This document shows positions 1-5,093 of a stretch of 9,643 nucleotides of DNA, piece after piece; positions within the stretch are counted from its first letter, which is position 1, and every line of letters begins with the position of its first letter. A program made the position numbers and the translations under genes. This stretch comes from Parachlamydiaceae bacterium (GTDB lineage: Bacteria; Chlamydiota; Chlamydiia; Chlamydiales; Parachlamydiaceae): NCBI GenBank assembly GCA_013815395.1, contig JACDGH010000081.1, forward strand, positions 1 to 9,643, read 5' to 3'. The notes under the pieces were generated by a model, which had not been told where the DNA came from, did not search any database, and worked only from the letters and a program-made list of their open reading frames with translations.

Positions 1-1
1 T

Positions 2-739
2 GTTGTTTCTAAATATTTTAATGGTGAAGAGCATTATTATCGCGATATGGATGGTAAAATATCCTATGATGGACCTTTGATTATTTTAACTTCTAAAGTC
101 ACTGCCTCAGCTGCTGAAATTGTAGCGCAAACATTGCAAGATTACGGAGTCGCTATTATTGTTGGGGATGTGCGCACGTATGGGAAAGGGACCATTCAAA
201 GTCAAACGGTAACCGACAATCAAGGCGCTGCATATTTTAAAGTGACTGTGGGCAAATATTATACCGTTTCAGGCAAAACACCTCAGATTCAGGGTGTTAA
301 AGCTGATGTGGTCGTACCTAGTCAATTTGTGCATGACAGCATTGGGGAAGAATATTTAGAATACGCCCTCAAGCCGGATATGATCGCTGCAAGTTTTGAA
401 GATTCGCTAACGGACGTGCCGGCAACCTTAAAATCGTGGTATCTCCGTTATTATACCCCCACAATGCAGCATCAGAAGCATTTATGGCAGTCAATGATTC
501 CTGAATTAAAGAAGAATAGTCAATTTCGCATTGCCAACAATAAAAACTATCAAGATTTTCTAATGGGCTCCTCTGCTCGTTCTTTACCATCAAGACGTGC
601 CTCTGTAGAAGACTTGCAGATGACAGAGGCTGTTAATGTAGCCAAAGATATGGTGAATTTGAAAGTTAAGCAACGGCATGGGGAGTTGGACCCAACTCCG
701 AATGGCCAGACTGCTGCTCTACCTGCTGGCGTAAGATGA
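2..739 (+). CDS. prc: Tail-specific (C-terminal processing) serine protease, S41 family, 3' part
   Basis: The reading frame is open from the first complete codon of the window (base 2) to TGA at 737-739, so this is the C-terminal ~245 residues of a larger periplasmic protease; the N-terminal part and PDZ domain lie upstream. The S41 catalytic region is visible: TASAAEI carries the nucleophilic Ser and GKGTIQ about 24 residues later carries the catalytic Lys, as in E. coli Prc/Tsp. After the core comes a charged helical C-terminal extension of the sort found in Tsp-type rather than short CtpA-type members. Such proteases degrade or trim periplasmic proteins by recognising their C-terminus. No frameshift is seen and the active-site residues are intact. 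It is co-oriented with the tRNA gene downstream, and I see no terminator between them. The family call is firm; the symbol is by analogy. Confidence 0.9.
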   Translation, partial: VVSKYFNGEEHYYRDMDGKISYDGPLIILTSKVTASAAEIVAQTLQDYGVAIIVGDVRTYGKGTIQSQTVTDNQGAAYFKVTVGKYYTVSGKTPQIQGVKADVVVPSQFVHDSIGEEYLEYALKPDMIAASFEDSLTDVPATLKSWYLRYYTPTMQHQKHLWQSMIPELKKNSQFRIANNKNYQDFLMGSSARSLPSRRASVEDLQMTEAVNVAKDMVNLKVKQRHGELDPTPNGQTAALPAGVR

Positions 740-774
740 AAATAAGAAAAAAAGAGAAGATGTACAAATAGTCA

Positions 775-804
775 TTGCGAAATAATACGACTTTTCGTTA
801 TCTT
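775..804 (+). promoter_or_regulatory. Possible promoter of tRNA-Phe
   Basis: TTGCGA (775-780) and TATCTT (799-804) are 18 bp apart, and the -10 ends 14 bases before the mature tRNA. Both boxes deviate from consensus, so this is only a plausible sigma70-like promoter. Confidence 0.3.
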
Positions 805-818
805 TTCTTTTTCTTCAT

Positions 819-891
<73 letters not shown>

Positions 892-896
892 CTCTC

Positions 897-933
897 GAAG
901 GAAAGGGCTTTTTGTCCTTTCCTTCTTTTTTTT
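897..933 (+). terminator. Rho-independent terminator after tRNA-Phe
   Basis: A perfect 10-bp stem, GAAGGAAAGG (897-906) with CCTTTCCTTC (916-925), encloses a 9-base loop and is followed directly by eight T. It begins six bases after the tRNA and should end the tRNA transcript, and possibly read-through from the protease gene. Confidence 0.9.
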
Positions 934-1149
934 CTTGCCGGTGAAAACTGAATTCCAACAGAGTTGGTAATTTCTCTTAATCACCCAAAACAGATCTTCA
1001 AAAGTATTCTTGAAGATTGCTTTGGAGTGTCAGTTCCTTTGAATTTACGGTAATCAGTATTTACAATCCTTTTAAGTAACTGTATATCAAGCGTTAAGAA
1101 CGATTGGTCAGAGGACTATTGGTCTTCTACTCGCTTGCAGGGAGTTAAA
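934..1149. other. Intergenic stretch after the tRNA; no gene seen
   Basis: I find no credible coding frame here. It holds one hairpin (8-bp stem ATCTTCAA 994-1001 / TTGAAGAT 1010-1017) without a T-run, and a twice-repeated ATTGGTC near 1103-1125. I looked for a copy of the tRNA 3' end that would mark an attachment site further along and saw none within the window. Confidence 0.5.
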
Positions 1150-1536
1150 ATGGGTTATATTCGAGAAACAAAACTTAAGAAAGGCAACGTTCGTTATCAG
1201 GCAGAAGTTCCGCACAAGAGCTTCAATCTCGCTTGCAATGGAGAGCTTTGCATGGATCGAAAATTTCTGATCGATGAATGGATAGCTCTGGAAATCTCCT
1301 CCAGAAAATCCAGAGAGAAACGGCGTATAGAAGAACTGCTTAATAAGCTCAAACCAAACGATACTGAAAAATGCGACGATTTTGACGCGATGAGCAAAAA
1401 CAGCCTATACCGGCAAGCTTCAGGACAGTTTACGACGAAATTCATGCGAGGCTGGGATCAAAATCCTGTGGAACTTTTCTACCTTTTGTTTAAACTCACC
1501 CATCGACATCGAAAGTCAATATTGACGATTTGGTAG
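1150..1536 (+). pseudogene. Integrase-like N-terminal remnant followed by unrecognised sequence
   Basis: ATG at 1150 is preceded by AGGGAG (1140-1145) at five bases, a better start than the in-frame TTG at 1135. The 128-residue product begins MGYIRETKLKKGNVRYQAEV. This resembles the arm-type DNA-binding N-terminus of tyrosine integrases (short basic stretch, KxGxxRYQA strand, then a W-containing helix, here DEWIALEIS). The catalytic core with R-H-R-Y is absent: the frame continues through a charged helix (SRKSREKRRIEELLNKLK) and ends early. The last part (VELFYLLFKLTHRHR) resembles a segment of the broken gene at 2337-2731. With the tRNA-Phe nearby this fits the dead integrase of an old island. 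The integrase assignment rests on the first ~50 residues only; a small intact DNA-binding protein is the alternative. Confidence 0.45.
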
Positions 1537-1622
1537 CTAGGAATGCTGAACCATCGGCCTGGAGTAGTGCCTTAAAAGACCCATTTGGAAACTTAATTTT
1601 TTTTAAAAAACGATCATGTTAA
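1494..1622 (+). pseudogene. Short C-terminal fragment, possibly VOC/glyoxalase-like
   Basis: Overlapping the end of the previous frame, another frame is open from 1494 to TAA at 1620-1622. It encodes VNIDDLVARNAEPSAWSSAL followed by KDPFGNLIFFKK. The DPxGNLIxF ending is typical of the last strand of vicinal-oxygen-chelate (glyoxalase/bleomycin-resistance) proteins, and amino acid composition looks coding. There is no start codon with a ribosome site and only about 42 codons, so if real it is the 3' stub of a lost gene. The match is short and could be chance. Confidence 0.3.
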
Positions 1623-1814
1623 TCCTTACAAAAAAAAGGATTGTATACATGACTGAAGAATATTCTAGCAAGGCGGGGTAAAACTTTATAAAATCTTAAT
1701 GATCGTTTGTTATAATGATTAGGAAAACACAAAACATTCGTTATAAGCAACCTAAATCAATTTCATAAACAGTTTTTGAAATCTTACAAAATAAAATATA
1801 AACCAGGAAAATTG
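1623..1814 (+). promoter_or_regulatory. Upstream region of the secreted protein with a candidate -10 box
   Basis: TATAAT at 1711-1716 is a perfect -10 hexamer, but no good -35 lies 16-18 bases upstream, so either the promoter relies on the -10 or it is not one. ATGATCGTTT (1699-1708), just before it, is the exact reverse complement of AAACGATCAT at 1608-1617; this 10-bp dyad with an 81-base gap could be a regulatory site. A small hairpin (AATCCTT 1621-1627 / AAGGATT 1636-1642) lies between. No gene is seen. Confidence 0.35.
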
Positions 1815-2312
1815 ATGTCTTTTAAAAAATTGATGTTGTCATTGTCTTTAGCAAGTTTAATGCTAGTAGGAATGCAAGCCCAAGCAGCATGGATCACTCC
1901 GATCGGTACAGAACTTTCAGAAGAAGCTGATAATTCGATTGTTGTTAGTGATATTTTTGAAGGTAATACAGGCTATTTATTTGTGGACTTTGGATTGAAT
2001 GCACCCGGAGGATGGTTTGAATGTAATAATGGCTTCAAGTACCGTATTCTTTATTCAAAGGATTATAATCCGACAACAAAAGGTGTTTTTGTTGGACAAG
2101 TTATTAAAACAGTTCCATTTAGCTCGATATACGAGATTGATGCCATTAACGTCCAATGGGAGATTGACTTATCTCAAATGCAAGGTGAGACATGTGAATG
2201 GGTGATTTTAAATCCCGAATCTTCTGATTATACAGTGACACTAATCCAAAGACAAGCTCCTCTAATAGATACATCTTATAGGCCTGGTCCTGGTGGTGGC
2301 AAAAATTGGTAA
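1815..2312 (+). CDS. Small secreted protein of unknown function
   Basis: I do not recognise the family. ATG at 1815 has AGGA (1804-1807) seven bases upstream; a longer version from TTG at 1776 would bury the signal peptide behind extra basic residues, so 1815 is preferred. The 165-residue product starts with a textbook Sec signal peptide: MSFKK, then a hydrophobic core, then MQAQA with likely cleavage after residue 24 or 25. The mature ~140 residues have alternating hydrophobic positions suggesting beta structure. They contain just two cysteines (in GGWFECNNG and GETCEWV), which could form one disulphide, and end in a Pro/Gly-rich tail (RPGPGGGKNW). No lipobox, membrane helix or catalytic motif is seen. 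It is monocistronic and surrounded by decayed sequence, yet its frame is intact with a good ribosome site, so it may be maintained. Export to the periplasm or beyond is inferred. Confidence 0.75.
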   Translation: MSFKKLMLSLSLASLMLVGMQAQAAWITPIGTELSEEADNSIVVSDIFEGNTGYLFVDFGLNAPGGWFECNNGFKYRILYSKDYNPTTKGVFVGQVIKTVPFSSIYEIDAINVQWEIDLSQMQGETCEWVILNPESSDYTVTLIQRQAPLIDTSYRPGPGGGKNW

Positions 2313-2336
2313 CTCACCTTACGCAAAAGGATCGGT

Positions 2337-2731
2337 ATGGATAAAGCTTGTCCTAAGTCCTCTTTTGACTATGAATGGGTAATCTTTAACAAACGAAAGA
2401 AAAGTTTCATGGGATTTTCAGAAATTCATGTCTACAATTATCTGAGGTGGCATTTTTTACCAAAATTGATCTCTCAATTTTTACGCCGGTTTTAAGCTAT
2501 AAATTTGGGAAGTCAGTAAAGGTCATAAAATGGCTTTAGAAGTGAGTTTCGGAAGGAATTTCGAAAATTCCTATGGGACTTTTGTTTCGTTTGTTTAAAC
2601 TTACCCAACAAAGAGTTGAAGATGCAATTCAATTTATCAAAAATTTGGGATTAATTGAGGACTGTCAGCGTGTGATTGGAGCCTCGGGGCAATGGAAATA
2701 CATTTTTCATCTAAGCAAGGAGTTTTCATAA
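2337..2731 (+). pseudogene. Broken winged-helix-like gene (candidate Rep-type protein)
   Basis: ATG at 2337 follows AAGGA (2328-2332) at four bases and opens a 52-residue frame (MDKACPKSSFDYEWVIFNKR...) that stops at 2493-2495. From about 2440 protein-like sequence continues in a different frame (IDLSIFTPVLSYKFGKSVKV), meets two stops (2531-2533 and 2537-2539), and then runs on to TAA at 2729-2731. The last part reads LLFRLFKLTQQRVEDAIQFI, then KNLGLIEDCQRV, then GQWKYIFHLSKEF: two helices, a turn and a beta hairpin, resembling a winged-helix DNA-binding domain. So one frameshift plus two nonsense changes would convert this into a single ~130-residue gene. It ends 19 bases before the direct repeats at 2751, the position expected for an initiator or autoregulator whose binding sites follow. 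The Rep role is inferred from position; homology was not recognised. Confidence 0.45.
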
Positions 2732-2750
2732 AGAGTTCAAAAAAATATTC

Positions 2751-2844
2751 ACCGTTATCCTTTGCAGTATTACCGTTATGAAATGCAGAAAAAGCCCTTT
2801 TTTACCGTTATGCAGTGTAGTAAATACCGTTATCCAATGCAGTA
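2751..2844 (+). repeat. Four direct repeats of iteron type
   Basis: The consensus ACCGTTATCCAATGCAGTA (19 bp) occurs at 2751-2769, 2772-2790, 2804-2822 (shortened, ACCGTTATGCAG only) and 2826-2844. Copies 1 and 4 differ at two adjacent bases; copy 2 differs from copy 4 at three. Start-to-start distances are 21, 32 and 22 bases, so each pair is two helical turns apart, as in the iterons bound by plasmid initiator proteins. The repeats are noncoding in all frames I checked. They follow the broken winged-helix-like gene and precede an AT-rich stretch, which is the classical order of an iteron origin. They could instead be operator sites. Confidence 0.7.
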
Positions 2845-2866
2845 CTTTCAGAGAGAAAAACCGTGC

Positions 2867-2903
2867 ATGAGATATTATGAGATCTCTATGAGATTCATGA
2901 GAT
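2867..2903 (+). repeat. Four ATGAGAT repeats at one-helical-turn spacing
   Basis: ATGAGAT occurs at 2867, 2877, 2888 and 2897, i.e. 10, 11 and 9 bases apart, so all copies lie on one face of the helix. It is a second repeat class beside the iterons and abuts the hairpin that follows. It may be a binding site for a multimeric protein or part of an origin. Confidence 0.65.
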
Positions 2904-2935
2904 GAGCCTTTCGCCTAACGGCAGCGAAAGGCTCA
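2903..2935. other. Strong 12-bp hairpin (origin structure or terminator)
   Basis: TGAGCCTTTCGC (2903-2914) pairs perfectly with GCGAAAGGCTCA (2924-2935) around a 9-base loop. The bases after it (CTCAAATTTTATAAT) hold only a short T-run, so termination is uncertain. Its first base overlaps the last ATGAGAT repeat, which ties it to the repeat array. Confidence 0.6.
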
Positions 2936-2998
2936 CTCAAATTTTATAATATAGTCAATTCTATTTTAATTTTTAAATAAAATATTATATAAATTAGT
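2936..2998. other. AT-rich segment, possible unwinding element
   Basis: This stretch is almost entirely A and T and noncoding, and lies directly after the repeat array and hairpin. In iteron origins such a segment is where the strands open. It also contains TATAAT (2945-2950) and could be a promoter relic for the peptidase fragment that begins just after it. Confidence 0.4.
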
Positions 2999-3487
2999 CC
3001 TATTAAGAAACAATGGAATGATCGTTGTGGATGTTGGTCTAGTCATCCTCTTCATAACTTTGCAACCTTTGGCAATAGGATTGTTTTCCCTGAAGCCCTG
3101 GTTAATGCATTATCTCAACAGGAATTTGAAGCAATCATTACCCATGAATGGCAACATCTGCGCTGGAAAGATCCTCACACTAAGATAATAGGCAGTCTTA
3201 TTGCTCACTTTTTCTGGTGGCTACCGACTCTTTGGTGGATGAAATGATGTGAATGGGAACAAGAATGCGCAAGTGATAGTTAAGTTACTCTTTTCAGGGT
3301 GAAGGATATGATTTGGCTAGAGGCATTTTACAGACAATGAAATGCAAACAGAATGACAAAATTTCCCTTGCCCCAATCTGTCATATAGTGAATGAGATGA
3401 ATGTAAAAAAACGCGTGCATCGTCTTTTGAATTCCAGAGATTTAGAAGAAGGATATCATTTTAAAAAATATTTTTTGATCATAGCTT
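2993..3487 (+). pseudogene. M56 (BlaR1-type) membrane metallopeptidase fragment, frameshifted
   Basis: From 2993 the frame encodes a fragment with RIVFPEALVNAL, then the zinc-protease motif THEWQHLRWKD (HExxH), then a hydrophobic stretch LIAHFFWWLPTLWW. This is the standard M56 order: metal site followed by a membrane segment. It hits TGA at 3245-3247, but beyond the stop CEWEQECASD matches the family's conserved E-x-E-x-x-C/A-D helix, so this is a nonsense mutation. After TAA at 3281-3283 the homology moves to another frame (open from 3280: SYSFQGEGYDLARGIL, then VKKRVHRLLNSRD and a membrane stretch YFLIIAFF). N-terminal membrane helices are missing. M56 proteins sense or relay signals by cleaving a repressor; with one nonsense, one frameshift and both ends lost this copy cannot function. 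It runs straight into the RidA fragment. Confidence 0.8.
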
Positions 3488-3490
3488 TTT

Positions 3491-3727
3491 TTAAAAAACA
3501 TCGAAGCTATTCTAATGACCCAAGGATTGACGCTTGAAAACGTTGTAAAAACAGAGGTTTACTTAAGAGATTTAAAAGATTTTTCAGCTATGAATAACAT
3601 TTATGCAGAAAAATTTTCATATCCAATCAAGCCTGCTAGAGCGACAGTTCAGATAAGCAAACTGCCTCTGGATGCTATGGTTGAAATTTCATGTGTAGCT
3701 TTTATTCCGCATAAATCAGACCAGTAA
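3491..3727 (+). pseudogene. RidA (YjgF/YER057c/UK114) family protein, 5'-truncated
   Basis: RidA proteins deaminate reactive enamine/imine intermediates made by PLP enzymes. RidA homology starts abruptly near 3491 (LKNIEAIL), continues through TLENVVKTEVYLRDLKDF and the ligand-binding PARATVQ arginine, then VEISCVAF, and ends normally at TAA 3725-3727. About 75 of the usual ~125 residues are present; the N-terminal strands that form the trimer core and part of the pocket are gone. An ATG at 3515 is in frame but lies inside the conserved region and has no ribosome site, so it is not a true start. The 5' break coincides with the end of the M56 fragment at a T/A homopolymer run, which looks like a deletion joint. 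Family assignment is secure; loss of function is inferred. Confidence 0.85.
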
Positions 3728-3745
3728 ACAAAGAGAAAATCTCTG

Positions 3746-3786
3746 AATTTAAAGTTATGATGTGCATAACATCATAACTTTAAATT
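3746..3786. terminator. 18-bp perfect inverted repeat after the ridA fragment
   Basis: AATTTAAAGTTATGATGT (3746-3763) is the exact reverse complement of 3769-3786, with a five-base loop GCATA. The stem is AT-rich and followed by TT, so it could act as a bidirectional terminator for ridA. Its perfect symmetry beside broken genes also allows a small element end or protein-binding site. Confidence 0.5.
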
Positions 3787-3923
3787 TTGAAGATCTTTCC
3801 AAAAAATATGAAAATTATTTGCACAAACGTGGAGTATCTTCGAAAAAGCTTAAAGCACCTGCGAAGCCCTGGAGTTACTATGGAGTTAGAGAGGTGATTG
3901 AAGAAAGAGAGCTCATCCTTTAA
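3753..3923 (+). pseudogene. Unrecognised C-terminal protein fragment
   Basis: A frame open from 3753 to TAA at 3921-3923 encodes about 56 residues. After an unconvincing start inside the inverted repeat, it reads NFEDLSKKYENYLHKRGVSS, then KKLKAPAKPWSYYGVREVIE, then ERELIL. The lysine-rich linker and amphipathic helix look like a real protein end, but I do not recognise the family. No ATG or ribosome site is available, so it is most likely the 3' stub of a gene cut at the inverted repeat. It shares the frame of the transposase that starts 39 bases later, separated by the stop. Confidence 0.4.
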
Positions 3924-3962
3924 GTTGCTGTTTGTCATAACCCAACAACCAGGAGAGCTCCC

Positions 3963-4421
3963 ATGAAAGATTATACAGATCAATCCATTTTTATAGGAAT
4001 TGATGTACAAAAAATTTATAGGAATTGATGTACAAAAAAAACATATTCTATTACAGCTCTTTACAAAGGTGAAATTGTAAAGCGAGATAAAATTTCTGCC
4101 TGCCCGAAGATACTTATTGCTTATTGTAATAAGTTTTTTTTCAATGCCTCTATCTTCAGTGCATACGAAGCTGGTTTTAGCGGTTTTTATCTTCATCGAT
4201 TGTTGATAGCTGCAGGCATTCATAATATTGTAGTGAATGCGGCTTCCATTGAAATTTCTGCTAGAGATCGAGTTAAAACTGATAAACGAGACTCTTTAAA
4301 AATTGCGACTCAATTACAAGCAGGAAGATTGAAATGCATTGATGTACCTTCGGTAGAAAGAGAGTCTTTTCGATTTATTACAAGACTTCGAGAAAAGCTT
4401 GTCAAAGACAGGACTCGCTAA
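3963..4421 (+). mobile_element. IS110-family transposase, N-terminal part, disrupted and truncated
   Basis: ATG at 3963 has a strong AGGAG (3951-3955) seven bases upstream. The frame begins IFIGIDVQK (first Asp of the RuvC-like DEDD domain) but breaks at TGA 4026-4028 because a 25-bp unit is duplicated (copies beginning at 3991 and 4016). Removing one copy restores an uninterrupted frame through TYSITALYKGEIVKRDKI, then AYEAGFSGFYLHRLL (Glu), then the KTDKRDSLKIATQLQAGRL motif with the last two Asp, and VKDRTR. Homology stops at ~4418, where DNA of a convergent nitroreductase begins, so the C-terminal domain with its Ser motif and the right end of the element are missing. The element is dead twice over. 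The gap between the upstream stop and the ATG is only 39 bases, too short by itself for the 5' noncoding RNA some IS110 relatives encode. Confidence 0.85.
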
Positions 4422-4592
4422 TTTTTCTCTTGAATTCCGTCCTAAAACCGCAACTTTGGAAGGCCGTTGATTGACTCCTGAAGGAGCCCATTTTGCTGTC
4501 TCCAATAAAGAACGTACTATTTCAAGAGAAATAGGCTGATCTGTATAAGCCCTACAAGACTTTCGATTTTTTATTAGATCGCAAATATTCAT
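4422..4592 (-). pseudogene. Nitroreductase family protein, N-terminal fragment
   Basis: Read on the minus strand from ATG at 4592-4590, the product begins MNICDLIKNRKSCRAYTDQP, then SLEIVRSLLETAKWAPSGVN and a VAVLGRN strand. This is the standard start of FMN-dependent nitroreductases (RxSxRxYxxxPI, then LLExAxxAPSxxN, the FMN-binding loop); the usual NxQPW is here NQRPS. After about 57 residues homology ends at ~4422, exactly where the oppositely oriented transposase also ends. The family's ~130 remaining residues, including the C-terminal FMN contacts, are gone. The start directly abuts the stop of an upstream minus-strand gene (TAAATG), so the two were probably co-translated. Confidence 0.8.
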
Positions 4593-4763
4593 TTAAATAC
4601 GTCTCGCAATAAAATATAGTATTTTAAACTTTCCCAAAAAACCACCAATGGATCTAGACAACTCCAAGATGACATCTTCAAACTTAATTTGAGGTTTACC
4701 CATAGCAGAAAGGAAATTATTCCAACGCTGTTGGGTCTCTTTGTTATCATAAAATTCTGCTGC
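4593..4763 (-). pseudogene. C-terminal fragment, possibly AbiEii-like nucleotidyltransferase
   Basis: On the minus strand a frame of 56 sense codons ends with TAA at 4595-4593, directly before the nitroreductase ATG. It reads AAEFYDNKETQQRWNNFLSA, then KPQIKFEDVILELSRSIGGF, then GKFKILYFIARRI. The W-x-x-F-L helix followed by a polar linker and an F-x-x-V-x-x-x-I-x-x-F-L helix resembles the C-terminus of AbiEii/type IV toxin nucleotidyltransferases, but no catalytic region remains to confirm it. An in-frame TGA (4766-4764) marks the upstream limit; reading through it gives a few plausible codons (AGIIAV) before another stop. It is the 3' part of a dead gene. Low certainty on family, good certainty that it was coding. 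Confidence 0.45.
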
Positions 4764-4871
4764 TCACACCGCTATAATCCCCGCCTATAATACTAATTTA
4801 GAAGATCTACCTCATTCAAAGTATCAGCTAGTGGGTTTAATTTTGCTCAGGAAGGCTGTAATTTTACGGCA

Positions 4872-4928
4872 CTAACGCGCCAAATATAATGCGTAAATAA
4901 TTGGCGCGTTAGCACATAAAATCTTTTT
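4872..4928. repeat. Palindromic repeat, copy 1
   Basis: CTAACGCGCCAA (4872-4883) pairs perfectly with TTGGCGCGTTAG (4901-4912) around a 17-base AT-rich loop. The similarity to copy 2 continues past the palindrome (GCAC...ATAAA...TTTTAA) to about 4928. The GC-rich arms stand out in AT-rich DNA. Confidence 0.7.
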
Positions 4929-5010
4929 AAGATAAGCTAAGAAAGCTTTAGTATTAGAAGAATTAATTTTTTTCTATTGCGTCCTATTGAGTCTTTATGC
5001 AATAATTGTG

Positions 5011-5070
5011 TTAACGCGCCAATTATAAAATGCCTATAAGTGGCGCTTCTGCACAATAAACTGTTTTAAA
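5011..5070. repeat. Palindromic repeat, copy 2 (degenerate)
   Basis: TTAACGCGCCAA (5011-5022) aligns with the left arm of copy 1. The right arm is reduced to GTGGCGCTTCTGCAC (5040-5054), so only TGGCGC still pairs well. The following AATAAACTGTTTTAAA also matches copy 1. It is in direct orientation to copy 1, starts 139 bases after it, and ends just upstream of the ATPase gene's ribosome site. Confidence 0.6.
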
Positions 5071-5093
5071 TATGTCTATAGGGTTCCTTGCCT

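Larger units (their letters stand above)
4764..5093. other. Intergenic region with two related palindromes
   Basis: No convincing gene is seen. On the plus strand a short frame reads NTNLEDLPHSKYQLVGLILL and stops at 4873-4875; it may be a relic but has no recognised family. The rest is AT-rich and contains the two palindromic repeats listed separately. No clear -35/-10 pair for the ATPase gene was found; AGGG at 5080-5083 is its likely ribosome site. Confidence 0.45.

Noticed and set aside
2751..2844. CRISPR array
   Set aside because: Repeats are 19 bp and imperfect, with gaps of only 2-13 bases; there is no room for spacers and no cas gene.
3924..3962. IS110 bridge RNA in the 5' noncoding region
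   Set aside because: Only 39 bases separate the preceding stop and the transposase start, too short for the known RNAs; the 3' end that could carry one is deleted.
3780..4223. Minus-strand 147-codon frame
   Set aside because: It is the complement of the transposase and the preceding fragment; the plus strand has the family motifs and the product resembles nothing.
4872..5070. Integron attC sites for the paired palindromes
   Set aside because: The arms begin and end with TAAC/GTTA as attC does, but the RYYYAAC and GTTRRRY core bases do not fit, no integron integrase is seen, and the 98-base spacer holds no cassette gene.
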